Of a stretch of 64,000 nucleotides of DNA, positions 7,097 through 15,299 are shown piece by piece. The stretch lies in the NCBI RefSeq assembly GCF_001005085.2, contig NZ_LBMU02000089.1, positions 31,945 through 95,944 of the forward strand, written 5' to 3'. The position numbers and the translations under genes are program-made. The DNA is from Streptomyces humi (GTDB lineage: Bacteria; Actinomycetota; Actinomycetes; Streptomycetales; Streptomycetaceae). Every line of letters begins with the position of its first letter. The stretch's first letter is position 1. The notes beneath the pieces were generated by a model, which saw only the letters and a list, made by a program, of their open reading frames with translations, was not told the DNA's origin and did not search any database.

Positions 7097-8596
7097 GTGA
7101 CAGCTTCTCCCAGTGCTTCTCCCAGCAACGCACCGGACCCCACGACGGAACAGCCGGGACTGACACCCGAGGCGCGGCGAGCCGTGATCGTCGTACTCGT
7201 CGGTGCCGTACTGGCCTTCCTCGACGCGACCATCGTCAACGTCGCCCTCGACTCGCTGTCGTCGGCACTGCACAGCTCCCTGCGGACCATCCAGTGGGTG
7301 GTCACCGCCTATCTGCTCGCCCAGGCGGCCGTCCTCCCCATGACGGGATGGGCCGCCCGCAAGGTCGGGGCGCGGCGCCTGTACGTGGCCTCGCTGCTGC
7401 TGTTCACCCTGGCCTCGGTGGCCTGCGGCCTGGTCGACAGCGCCTGGGCGCTGATCGCCGCCCGGACCGTCCAGGGCATCGGCGGCGGCATGATGATCCC
7501 CGCCGGGCAGATCATCCTGGTCACGGCGGCCGGGCCGCAGGGCCTGGCCCGGGTGATGGGCGCGGTCGGCATCCCGATGGTGCTGACCCCGGTCTTCGGC
7601 CCCACCGTCGGCGGCCTGCTGCTCGACCACGCCGGCTGGCAGTGGATCTTCCTGATCAACCTGCCGCTGGGGGTCGCCGGTCTGGCCCTGGCGCTGCGCC
7701 TGCTGCCCGCCGACCGGCGGGGCGAGGATCCCGGACCGCTCGACACGGCCGGCCTGGTCCTCGTCTCCCTGGGCATGGTCGGCATCACCTTCGGGCTCTC
7801 CCAGGCGGGCGGCGACCACGGGCTCGGCTCGGTGGAGGTGCTCGGCCCGTTCCTGGCGGGCCTGGTGCTGACCGCCGGGTTCGTGCTGCGCGCCCTGCGG
7901 GCCCGGCATCCGCTGCTCGACGTCCGGCTCTACCGCGACCGGCTGTTCGGCTCCGCCTCGTTCGTGACCTTCGTCTTCGGCGCGGCCACCTACGGCGGAA
8001 TGATCCTCATGCCGCTCTACTACCAGGTGGTCCGGCACGAGGACGCCTCCACGACCGGCCTGCTGCTCGCCCCGCAGGGCATCGGCGCCGCCGTCGCCAT
8101 GGGCCTGTCCAGCCGGCTGTTCGAGAAGATCGGCAGCGTCACCTGTGTGATCGGGGCGGCGGTCAGCGTGGTCGCCAGCGTGCCGTTCGTGCTCATCGGC
8201 GCCGACACCTCGTACTGGCTGCTCGGCCTGGCCATGGTGGTACGGGGCCTGGGCATCGGCCTGTCCGTCATGCCGGCCATGACGGCGGCCTTCCAGGCCC
8301 TCGACCCCGGTCAGATCAACGACGCGACACCGCAGCTCAACGTGGCGCAGCGGGTCGGCGGGTCGATGGGTACCGCCGTGTTCGTCGTGGTGCTCCAGCA
8401 GCACCTGGCCGGCGGGACCACCCCGGCCGACCAGGCGACGGCGTTCGGCACCACCTTCTGGTGGGTCTTCGGCACCGCCGTGCTGGCCGTGCTGCCGACC
8501 CTGCTGATGGCGGCCGTCGAGCGCCGCCGCCGGCAGGACACGGGGTCAGCGGGGAACAGCGCACGCACCGCCGTGGACGGCGTCGGCACGGCCTGA
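7097..8596 (+). CDS. DHA2-family MFS drug exporter
   Basis: Protein of 499 residues with about 14 hydrophobic segments, the 14-TMS EmrB/QacA drug:proton antiporter type. The first span carries the family motif LAFLDATIVNVALDSL, and motif C-like GPTVGGLL occurs near residue 170. The GTG start fits a leaderless transcript. It is divergent from the TetR gene, the same arrangement as actII-ORF1/ORF2, and probably exports the polyketide and confers self-resistance. The C-terminus is a short cytoplasmic Arg-rich tail. Confidence 0.93.
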   Translation: MTASPSASPSNAPDPTTEQPGLTPEARRAVIVVLVGAVLAFLDATIVNVALDSLSSALHSSLRTIQWVVTAYLLAQAAVLPMTGWAARKVGARRLYVASLLLFTLASVACGLVDSAWALIAARTVQGIGGGMMIPAGQIILVTAAGPQGLARVMGAVGIPMVLTPVFGPTVGGLLLDHAGWQWIFLINLPLGVAGLALALRLLPADRRGEDPGPLDTAGLVLVSLGMVGITFGLSQAGGDHGLGSVEVLGPFLAGLVLTAGFVLRALRARHPLLDVRLYRDRLFGSASFVTFVFGAATYGGMILMPLYYQVVRHEDASTTGLLLAPQGIGAAVAMGLSSRLFEKIGSVTCVIGAAVSVVASVPFVLIGADTSYWLLGLAMVVRGLGIGLSVMPAMTAAFQALDPGQINDATPQLNVAQRVGGSMGTAVFVVVLQQHLAGGTTPADQATAFGTTFWWVFGTAVLAVLPTLLMAAVERRRRQDTGSAGNSARTAVDGVGTA

Positions 8597-8604
8597 CGTG
8601 CCGC

Positions 8605-9810
8605 TCACGCGGTGTCCGACGAGGGTGCCGCGGTCCGTTCGGGCCGCGGCGCCGGCTCCGGCCGCTGCGGCCCCGGTACGGCCACGGGCACGCGGGCCCG
8701 GGACCAGCGCCGCATCACCGGCATCTCGACCAGGGAGTGCAGCAGCCAGGCGAGCGGCAGACACGCGGCCAGGAACAGCAGGCTGAGCCCCGCCGCCTGC
8801 CAGCCGGACAGCCCCGTGCCGAACCCGATCGCCCGGGCGCCGTAACCGAGCACCAGCTGGTGGACCATGTACAGCGCGAAGGACACCTCGCCCAGCCAGA
8901 CGGCCACCCGGCCGCGCAGCGGCGAGTACCGCCCGTCCAGGTCGGCGACCGCACCGGCCGGGATGAGCAGGGCCAGCGGCACGATGGTGGTGGCGACCGT
9001 GCCGTACTGCCCGGGTGCGTACAGCGCGCCGGCGTAACCGGCGAGGAACAGCACCGCCGCCGGCCCGAGCCCGACCGGGAGCCAACGGCCGAGGACCACC
9101 AGCCGGGCCAGGAACATCCCGAGCACGAACTCGAAGGCCCGCGCCAGTGGGAAGAAGTACACGAACCACAGCTGGGTGACCGAGTAGTCCATACGCGGTG
9201 ACAGGTGCGGGCCGCCGTCCAGGAGGACCGCGGAGACCAGCGGCAGGCACCACACGGCGAGCACCGCGCCCACCGCGCCCCACCACAGCGCCCGGACGGA
9301 GAGCCGGTTCACCAGCGGCAGCAGGAACGGGAAGGCGGCGTAGAACACCACCTCGCTGCACAGCGACCAGCTGACCTGGTTGATGCCGGTGAGGACGTCG
9401 TACCTCGGGATCCAGGACTGCACGAGCAGCAGGTTGGGCACCAGCTGGCCGGCCGTGAACGCGTCGCCGAACCCCAGCATCAGCACGACCGCCGCCAGCG
9501 CGGTCACCAGGTGGGTCGGGTAGATCTTGCACAGCCGCCGCCGCCAGAAGGCGCGCGCCGTGGTGCCCGGCCGCGCCGACCAGGTCAGCACGAAGCCGCT
9601 GAGCACGAAGAAGAACGACACGCCCGTCGAGCCGGCGGCGCTCCACCAGAAGCCGGGGCCGGTGCCCGAGATCCAGCTCGCGGGCAGCAGGATGAAGAAG
9701 GCGTGCGAGAAGAAGACCATTCCGGAGGCGGCGAACCGCATCCCGGTGAGGGTCGGCAGGGCGGGGCGGCGCGAGTGCGCCGCCGTCTCCGCGGAAGCGA
9801 CGGTGTCCAT
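8605..9810 (-). CDS. Acyltransferase-3 family integral membrane protein
   Basis: Protein of 401 residues with about ten membrane spans, of the acyltransferase-3/OafA-NodX family, which O-acylates sugars, lipids and antibiotics. The family opening LPTLTGMRFAASGMVFFSHAFFIL holds the conserved R and H, and SFFFVLSGFVLTW and YPTHLV are present. The ATG at 9810 follows the NmrA gene stop by 11 bp, so both are in one operon under the candidate SARP box at 10779-10796. In the cluster it may acylate the product; the acyl donor is unknown. Confidence 0.88.
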   Translation of the reverse strand: MDTVASAETAAHSRRPALPTLTGMRFAASGMVFFSHAFFILLPASWISGTGPGFWWSAAGSTGVSFFFVLSGFVLTWSARPGTTARAFWRRRLCKIYPTHLVTALAAVVLMLGFGDAFTAGQLVPNLLLVQSWIPRYDVLTGINQVSWSLCSEVVFYAAFPFLLPLVNRLSVRALWWGAVGAVLAVWCLPLVSAVLLDGGPHLSPRMDYSVTQLWFVYFFPLARAFEFVLGMFLARLVVLGRWLPVGLGPAAVLFLAGYAGALYAPGQYGTVATTIVPLALLIPAGAVADLDGRYSPLRGRVAVWLGEVSFALYMVHQLVLGYGARAIGFGTGLSGWQAAGLSLLFLAACLPLAWLLHSLVEMPVMRRWSRARVPVAVPGPQRPEPAPRPERTAAPSSDTA

Positions 9811-9821
9811 GCGCGGCCCCC

Positions 9822-10700
9822 TCAGCCGTTCGGCGGCGTCCAGCCGCTGCGGCGCAGCAGGTCCGCGAAGGTCAGCAGGTCCGGGTGGGCGGCGCGAAGC
9901 GCGGGGATGTCGGCCCGGTAGCCGATGTCGTTGAACCACTCGAAGGTCTTCGCCATCCAGACGTCCTTCTTCGCCAGCTCCTCCAGCGGGATGAACTCGT
10001 AGCGCGCCGGGCGGCCGGTGTGCGCCGCGAAGGCGGCCGCGATCTCCGGACCGGTCAGCGCCTCACCGGCGACCTCCAGGCTGCGCCCCACGAAGGAGTC
10101 CGGGTCGTCGAACGCGTCGGCGACGAAGTGCCCCATGTCCTGGGAGGCGATCACCTGGAGCTTCGTGTGCGGGTAGAGGGCGCGGCGGAACACCAGCGTG
10201 CCGTCCGCCGCGGGCTCCGGCGGCAGGTCGAGGAAGTTCTCCATGAAGTAGACCGGGCGCAGGAGGGTGGTGGGCACGCCCGCCGCGCCGATCGCCTGCT
10301 CGGCGCGGAGCTTGGTCTCCCGCCAGCCCACCCCGCCCGGCTTCTCCACGCCGCCGACGGAGCTGTGCACGAGGTGCCGGACACCGGCCCGGCCGGCCTC
10401 CTCGGCGAACAGCCGGGCGTGCCGCTCCTCGCCGTCCAGGCCGTTGCCGTGGGTCGGGGTGAACACCGTGAACAGGCCGTACGCGCCGGCCAGGGCCGAG
10501 CGCACCGCCTCCCGGTCGTCGAACTCGCCGGGCACCAGCACGGCGCCCTTGGCGGCGAGTTCGCGGGCGGCGGGCTTGTCGGGGTCGCGCACGAGCGCGT
10601 GCACCGTCCAGCCCCGGTCCAGCAGGTGCCGGGCGGCGCTGCCGCCCTGGCGGCCGGTCGCGCCCAGGACCAGGATCCATCGCTTGTCGTCTGCCGTCAT
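9822..10700 (-). CDS. NmrA-family NAD(P)-binding protein
   Basis: Protein of 292 residues, atypical short-chain dehydrogenase fold. The N-terminal dinucleotide motif LVLGATGRQGGSAARHLL matches NmrA/HSCARG proteins (GxxGxxG). The catalytic Tyr-Lys pair of normal SDRs is not evident, which fits a redox sensor or an isoflavone-reductase-like enzyme. The start is the ATG at 10700, with GGAG-type ribosome site in the preceding bases. It is the first gene of the operon with the acyltransferase, divergent from the DoxX-like gene at 10920. Confidence 0.85.
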   Translation of the reverse strand: MTADDKRWILVLGATGRQGGSAARHLLDRGWTVHALVRDPDKPAARELAAKGAVLVPGEFDDREAVRSALAGAYGLFTVFTPTHGNGLDGEERHARLFAEEAGRAGVRHLVHSSVGGVEKPGGVGWRETKLRAEQAIGAAGVPTTLLRPVYFMENFLDLPPEPAADGTLVFRRALYPHTKLQVIASQDMGHFVADAFDDPDSFVGRSLEVAGEALTGPEIAAAFAAHTGRPARYEFIPLEELAKKDVWMAKTFEWFNDIGYRADIPALRAAHPDLLTFADLLRRSGWTPPNG

Positions 10701-10773
10701 CGCGGTCTCCTCGGATAGCCGGTGCTGCGCCGTGGAACGCCGGTACGTCCCGCGGCTCGCGGCCAGCGTCACC

Positions 10774-10796
10774 ACCGCCGCTCGAATCCGACTCGA
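10774..10796 (-). promoter_or_regulatory. Candidate SARP box for the NmrA-acyltransferase operon
   Basis: On the minus strand TCGAGTC and TCGAGCG (complement of 10790-10796 and 10779-10785) start 11 bp apart. After the second, 8 nt separate it from GACGCT, which has A at 2 and T at 6. TCGAGCG is the consensus heptamer of ActII-ORF4-type activators. Confidence 0.6.
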
Positions 10797-10811
10797 GGTG
10801 CGGCGCCGGGT

Positions 10812-10854
10812 GCGAGCCGTCTTCGAGCGCTCTTCGAGACGCCGTCGCGAGCCT
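10812..10854 (+). promoter_or_regulatory. Candidate SARP box for the DoxX-hydroxylase operon
   Basis: Heptamers GCGAGCC (10812), TCGAGCG (10823) and TCGAGAC (10834) are spaced 11 bp. GAGCCT (10849-10854) follows 8 nt after the third and fits the -10 pattern. It faces the 10920 gene, back to back with the minus-strand box at 10779-10796. Confidence 0.65.
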
Positions 10855-10919
10855 TGCCCTCCTGGAACCACCCGGCCCCCCGGGAGACGAATCGCCGAAC
10901 GCTAAGGAGAAGGCGGCCC

Positions 10920-11330
10920 ATGCCTGAAGGACCCCAGCTCATCAGCCGGCTGGCCCGGCCCCTGCTGGCGGCGAGCTTCGTCGCCGGCGGCTACGGCGTG
11001 CTCCGCGAGCCCGGCCCACTGCCCGAACTGGCCCGGCAGCACGGCATTCCGCTGCCGGAGGCCGCCACCCGGGCGACCGCCACCGGCATGGTCGTCGGCG
11101 GGCTGGCCCTGGGCAGCGGTGTCGCGCCGGTGCTCGGCGGCGGCGCGCTGATCGCCTGCCTGGTGCCGACGACCCTGACCGTGCACGCCTTCTGGCGCCA
11201 GTCGGACCCGGCGCGACGGCGAATGCAGCGCAACGAGTTCTTCAAGAACGTCAGCCTGCTCGGCGGCCTCGCGATAGCCGCCGCGGCCTCGTCCCGGCGC
11301 TCCCTGCCGACCGGTGGGGACGGTGCGTGA
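10920..11330 (+). CDS. DoxX-like small membrane protein
   Basis: Protein of 136 residues with about four hydrophobic stretches and the DoxX-like start RLARPLLAASFVAGGYGVLREP. Family members sit in the membrane with quinone or redox-linked partners, and their biochemical role is unclear. The ATG has AAGGAGAAGG ribosome site upstream. Its TGA overlaps the ATG of the flavin hydroxylase at 11330, so the two are coupled. The pairing with a hydroxylase in a SARP-controlled unit suggests a supporting role in oxidation or in handling the lipophilic product. Confidence 0.8.
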   Translation: MPEGPQLISRLARPLLAASFVAGGYGVLREPGPLPELARQHGIPLPEAATRATATGMVVGGLALGSGVAPVLGGGALIACLVPTTLTVHAFWRQSDPARRRMQRNEFFKNVSLLGGLAIAAAASSRRSLPTGGDGA

Positions 11331-12583
11331 TGCCCGACGCCACACAGAACCGACCGACCCCCGCCCCGGCCACTCCGGTCGCCCCGATCGCCCCGGCCAC
11401 TCCGGTCGCCCCGGCCGTTCCGGCCACTCCGGCCTCCCCGGTCGCTCCGGTCGCCCCGGTCGCCCTCGTCGGGCGGGCTCGGGATCTGGCGGCGCTGGCG
11501 GGCAAGCATGCCGCCGACGCGGATCGGGAGCGGCGGCTCCATCCCGACGTGGTGCGCGCGGTCGCGGAGGCGGGGTTCGGGCGGCACTTCGTGCCGGTCC
11601 GCTGGGGCGGCGCCGACGGCACCTTCGCCGACCTGCTGGCCGCGGTCGCCCGCGTCGGCGAGGGCTGCACGTCCGCCGCGTGGGTCGCCGCGCTGGCCGC
11701 CACGGTGCCGCGCATGGCCGCCCACCTGCCCCGCCAGGGGCAGGCCGAGGTCTGGTCCGACGGCCCGGACACCCTGCTCGTCGGCGCCCTGATGCCGCTC
11801 GGCCGGGCGGAACGGGCGGCCGGCGGCTGGCGGCTGACCGGCACCTGGTCGTACGTCAGCGGCGTCGACTTCTCCGACTGGGCCCTGGTGTGCGCGCGGA
11901 CGGCGGAGGACGGCGTCGAGGTGCCGCGGTACTTCGCGCTGCCCCGCGAGGCGTACGCGATCCGGGACACCTGGTTCACCGTCGGGATGCGCGGCACCGG
12001 CAGCAACACCCTCTCCGTGGACGACGTGTACGTTCCGGACCACCGGGTGTGCACCCGCGCGGCCGTGCTGGACGGTGAGTGCCCGGACGCGCCCGCCGAC
12101 TGCACCCGGGTGCCGCTGAAAGCGGTGAACGGCCTGTCCTTCGCGGCGCCGGTCCTGGGGGCCGCGAAGGGGCTGCTGGCGGAGTGGACGCGCTGGGCCG
12201 CGCCCCGGATCTCGGGAACCGGCGACGGCGATCCCCGGCTCGCGGAGAACGCGCTGCGGCACGGGGTGCTGGCCCGCGCCGCCGGGGAGGTGGACGGCGC
12301 CGAGCTGCTGCTGGACCGTACCGCCCGGGCGGCCGACGCGGGGGCGCTCGACCCGCTGCTGACCGCCCGCGGCGGCCGGGACTGCGCGCTCGCCGCGGAG
12401 CTGCTGCTGACCGCGGCGGACCGGCTGTTCCGGGCCGCGGGCACGTCCGCGCAGGTCGAGGGGAGCCCGTTCGAACGTGGCTGGCGCGATGTCAGCGCGG
12501 CGGTGAGCCACCTGGTGCTGCGCTTCGAACCGGCGGCGACGGCCTACGCCCAGGCGGTACTGACGGCCCATCGGGAGCCCTGA
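11330..12583 (+). CDS. Group D flavin-dependent hydroxylase (acyl-CoA dehydrogenase fold)
   Basis: Protein of about 417 residues related to ActVA-ORF5 and HpaB/HsaA-type two-component aromatic hydroxylases, which use reduced flavin from a partner reductase. Family features are HPDVVRAVAEAGFGRHFVPVRWGG, the mid-region GTWSYVSGVDFSDWALV, and WFTVGMRGTGSNTLSVDDVYVP. The likely reductase is at 20458. The first 45 residues are a Pro-Ala-rich in-frame repeat (APATPVAP) that is not part of the fold. The ATG at 11330 overlaps the preceding stop; a GTG at 11327 is the alternative. The stop codon lies in the first unit of a 13-bp repeat array. It probably hydroxylates an aromatic ring of the polyketide. 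Confidence 0.88.
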   Translation: MPDATQNRPTPAPATPVAPIAPATPVAPAVPATPASPVAPVAPVALVGRARDLAALAGKHAADADRERRLHPDVVRAVAEAGFGRHFVPVRWGGADGTFADLLAAVARVGEGCTSAAWVAALAATVPRMAAHLPRQGQAEVWSDGPDTLLVGALMPLGRAERAAGGWRLTGTWSYVSGVDFSDWALVCARTAEDGVEVPRYFALPREAYAIRDTWFTVGMRGTGSNTLSVDDVYVPDHRVCTRAAVLDGECPDAPADCTRVPLKAVNGLSFAAPVLGAAKGLLAEWTRWAAPRISGTGDGDPRLAENALRHGVLARAAGEVDGAELLLDRTARAADAGALDPLLTARGGRDCALAAELLLTAADRLFRAAGTSAQVEGSPFERGWRDVSAAVSHLVLRFEPAATAYAQAVLTAHREP

Positions 12584-12686
12584 ACGGGAGCCCTGAGCAG
12601 GAGCTCCGAACGGGAGCCCTGAACGGGAGCCTGAACGGGAGTTCTGAGCAGGAGCCCCGAACGGGAGCCCCGAACGGGAGTTCTGA
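12571..12686. repeat. Nine 12-13 bp tandem repeats starting at a stop codon
   Basis: Units close to ACGGGAGCCCTGA follow one another nine times. Eight are 13 bp and the fifth is 12 bp. The first unit is the coding end of the hydroxylase, including its TGA. Variants CCCTGA, TTCTGA, CCCCGA and CTCCGA recur. The array fills the gap towards the convergent gene ending at 12766. Confidence 0.9.
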
Positions 12687-12765
12687 GCGGGGTACGGCAC
12701 TGAGCCCGCCCTTCTCACCGGTGATCCGGGAGGAGGGCGGGCCGTGTGGTGTCCGGCCGGGGTCT

Positions 12766-13722
12766 CTACGACGTGCCGGGGACGGAGCGTGTCACGGTGG
12801 CCCGGCGGACCGTGAGGCGTACCCCGGAGCCTTCCGCGAGTTCGCCGAACAGGCCGATGCCCAGGGCGAGCCGGTCGGGCCGGACGCTCTCCTCGGGGCC
12901 GTCGGCGGAGCGGGTGAGGTGGGCGGCGCGGGACGGGAGGCGGCGGCCGAGGTCCGGCACGGCGAACACCTCCGTGCCCTCCAGCAGCCACACCGCCGTA
13001 CCGCGGGCCCGGTCGACGCGTATCGCGCACCGGTGCAGGTGGTCCGGCGAACGCACGGCGACGGGGATCTCGTACGTGAAGGTGCCGTGCGCGGCGCCGG
13101 GCCGGCCCAGCCGCTCGTACAGCACCCAGACCCGGTCGTTGGTCAGCAGGAAGTCGAGCACCAGCCCGGAACCCAGGTCCACGCAGAGCATCCCGCCCAT
13201 CCCGTCCCGGGTGTCGGCGAAACCGGCGGCGGTCGGGCGGTCCGCACCCGTCGCCCCGCCCACCCCGGCCACCGCGGCGGCCGGGGTGGGCGGGGTCCCG
13301 GGTACGGGCAGCCGCCCGGCGCCCGTCCGTGCGGCCGCGGCCGGGCCGTGGATCTCGGCGCCCAGCTCCATGCGGGCGGTGAGGAGTCCGGAGTCGGGCA
13401 GGGTGAAGCCGGGCGGGGTGGCGGTGCCGGCGAAGGCGGCCCAGCGCAGGTGGCCCGGCGGTGCCGACGGCGGCGGGACGGCGAACCGGGGTTCGCCGGT
13501 GGCCGGGTCCGTGCCCGGGGGCGCCACCACCAGGCCCTCCGGGGTGACACGGGCGGTCCCGTCACCGGCGGGCAGCCCGGCCGCGGGGCGGGCCAGCCAC
13601 CCTGGGGGCAGCCCGTCCGGTCGCCGGCCGGCGTCCGCGAGCCGGAACTCGTCGTCGAACACCGTCTCACCCCGGCCGTCCGCCGGAACTCCCGTACCGC
13701 CGGCATGTCGTGCGTACGTCAC
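12766..13722 (-). CDS. Hypothetical secreted-enzyme-like or lectin-like protein of the cluster
   Basis: Predicted 318-residue protein I cannot assign. The chosen GTG at 13722 has GGAGG 5 nt before it; the frame stays open upstream only through the 45-bp repeats. It has a beta-rich, concanavalin/laminin-G-like feel: ETVFDDEFRL and LRWAAFAGTATPPGFTLPDSGLLTARMELGAEI, then GSGLVLDFLLTNDRVWVLYERL and FTYEIPVAV. A Gly/Ala/Pro-rich insertion occurs at about 155-180. Similar uncharacterised proteins are, to my knowledge, seen in other aromatic polyketide clusters. It is downstream of LLM2 on the same strand, but 485 bp of repeats separate them. No catalytic motif is visible. Confidence 0.72.
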   Translation of the reverse strand: MTYARHAGGTGVPADGRGETVFDDEFRLADAGRRPDGLPPGWLARPAAGLPAGDGTARVTPEGLVVAPPGTDPATGEPRFAVPPPSAPPGHLRWAAFAGTATPPGFTLPDSGLLTARMELGAEIHGPAAAARTGAGRLPVPGTPPTPAAAVAGVGGATGADRPTAAGFADTRDGMGGMLCVDLGSGLVLDFLLTNDRVWVLYERLGRPGAAHGTFTYEIPVAVRSPDHLHRCAIRVDRARGTAVWLLEGTEVFAVPDLGRRLPSRAAHLTRSADGPEESVRPDRLALGIGLFGELAEGSGVRLTVRRATVTRSVPGTS

Positions 13723-13792
13723 AGTGCCTCCGACTCCCCACGCCCCTCCCGGGCGCGATCCGTTGACGGGCCCGCTTCCCACCCAGCCACTC

Positions 13793-14093
13793 ACGGCAGC
13801 CCCCGGCCGTACTGGCCGCCGACACATGCCCCACACACGGCAGCCCCCGGCCGTACTGGCCACCGGCGCATGCCCCACACACGGCAGGCCCCGGCCGCCT
13901 TGGCCGTCGACGCATGCCCCACACGGCAGACCCCAGGCCACCTCAGCCACCGGCGCATGCCCCACACACGGCAGACCCCAGGCGACCTCAGCCACCGGCG
14001 CATGCCCCCCCCCACACGGCAGACCCCAGGCCACCTCAGCCACCGGCGCATGCCCCGCACACGGCAGACCCCCGGCCACCTTGGGCGTCGGCG
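13793..14093. repeat. 45-bp tandem repeat array, seven units plus a partial one
   Basis: Units begin with CATGCCCCACACACGGCAG and start at 13825, 13869, 13913, 13956, 14001 and 14049, with a partial unit from 13793; lengths are 43 to 48 bp. The interior falls into two sub-types, one with GGCCGTACTGGCC and one with GGCCACCTCAGCC. A run of about nine C bases near 14007 explains the longest unit. The array fills the 484-bp gap 13723-14206 between two minus-strand genes. The minus frame is open across it (GHAPVAEVAWGLPC), but unequal unit lengths break the phase, so translation is unlikely. Confidence 0.9.
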
Positions 14094-14206
14094 CGCCTAC
14101 CTCCGTGTTCGGCTCGCCCCAGCGGCGCGGAGCGTCGGCGCGGGCTCTCACACGGCCCGGTCCGGCCGTACCGGCCGTCGGTGTCTGCGTGGCCGGCGGC
14201 GGTGTG

Positions 14207-15241
14207 TCAGGCGCCGACACCCGACACCTTCAGCGCCTCGGCCGCCGCGTGCAGGATGCGCAGGCGGCCCTCCAGGGTCGTCGCCGCCGCCGACACCATG
14301 ACGCCGAGGGTGGTCACGCCGGCCTCCGCGTACGCCCGCATCCGGTCGGCGAGCCGGGGCACCGGTCCCGCGAGCGAGGTGCGGTCGATGAAGTCCAGCG
14401 GCAGCGCGGCCGCCGCACCGGCCCGGTCGCCGTCGGCCAGCCTCCCGAGGAAGACCTCGATCTCCTCGGCGTAGCCCATCTCGCGGGCCAGCGCGCAGTA
14501 GAAGTTGTGCGCGGGGTCGCCGATGCCCAGCAGGTAGACGTACTGGCCGCGCAACGCGTCCACCGCGGTGGGCACGTCGTCCGCGACCGACGCCGGCAGG
14601 CTGGGCAGTACCTCGAAGCCGGCCAGGTCCCGCCCGGCCCTCTCCCGGCCCGCCCGGATCTCGGTGACGGCCTTGGCGACCGCGTCGGGCGGGGTGAACA
14701 CCCCGAGCCAGCCGTCCGCGATCTCGCCCGCGAGCCGCAGACTGCGGGGCCCCACCGCCGCCAGGTAGACCGGGATCCCGGGCCGGGCCGGCTCGGTCAG
14801 CACATGCAGCGGCGCCCCGTCGCGGCCGTCGGCGGGCAGCCGGAAGTGCCGGCCCCGGTAGGTCACCGGGTCACCGCCGAGCGCCTGCCGGACGATGTCG
14901 ACGTACTCCCTGGTCCGCTCCAGCGGTCGCCCGAACGGCACCCCGTACCAGCCGTCCGAGACATCGGGGTTGGACACCCCGAGGCCCAGCCGGAACCGGC
15001 CGCCGCTCAGCGCGTCCAGGGTGGCCGCGGTGAGCGCGGCCAGTCCCGGCGGGCGCGCCGGTATCTGCATGACGCCGGAGGCCAGGCCGATCCGCTCGGT
15101 ACGGCCCGCGACCAGGCCCAGCACGCTGGCCGCGTCGGACCGGTAGCCCTCCGGTGCCAGCACGAGCTCGTAGCCCAGGGTCTCGGCGGCGCGGGCCAGT
15201 TCGGCCGCGCCCTGGTAGACCAGATTCGCCGCAAGTCGCAT
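14207..15241 (-). CDS. LLM-class F420/flavin-dependent oxidoreductase, second copy
   Basis: Protein of 344 residues in the luciferase-like superfamily. The start MRLAANLVYQG at 15241 is preceded by a GGGGGAGC ribosome site. Family features are GYELVLAPEGYRSDAASVLGLVAG, RIGLASGVMQIPARPPGLAALTAATLDALSGGRFRLGLGVSNP and GIPVYLAAVGPRSLRLAGEIADGWL, close to the F420-dependent actinobacterial branch. It is 58 bp downstream of the SDR gene on the same strand, so it is probably in the ketoreductase operon. It is clearly different from the 4783 LLM protein, so the two probably do separate redox steps. Confidence 0.88.
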   Translation of the reverse strand: MRLAANLVYQGAAELARAAETLGYELVLAPEGYRSDAASVLGLVAGRTERIGLASGVMQIPARPPGLAALTAATLDALSGGRFRLGLGVSNPDVSDGWYGVPFGRPLERTREYVDIVRQALGGDPVTYRGRHFRLPADGRDGAPLHVLTEPARPGIPVYLAAVGPRSLRLAGEIADGWLGVFTPPDAVAKAVTEIRAGRERAGRDLAGFEVLPSLPASVADDVPTAVDALRGQYVYLLGIGDPAHNFYCALAREMGYAEEIEVFLGRLADGDRAGAAAALPLDFIDRTSLAGPVPRLADRMRAYAEAGVTTLGVMVSAAATTLEGRLRILHAAAEALKVSGVGA

Positions 15242-15299
15242 CGTCAGCTCCCCCACGTGCTCCTGGATCTGGCGGGACCGGTGCCGGGCCCGCACCTGG

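Noticed and set aside
13793..14093. Possible CRISPR array
   Set aside because: There are no spacers between the 45-bp units; variation is spread along the unit.
13723..14220. Open minus frame through the 45-bp repeats, giving a GHAPVAEVAWGLPC repeat protein
   Set aside because: Unit lengths of 43-48 bp break the reading phase of the repeat, and a good GTG with GGAGG exists at 13722, after the array.
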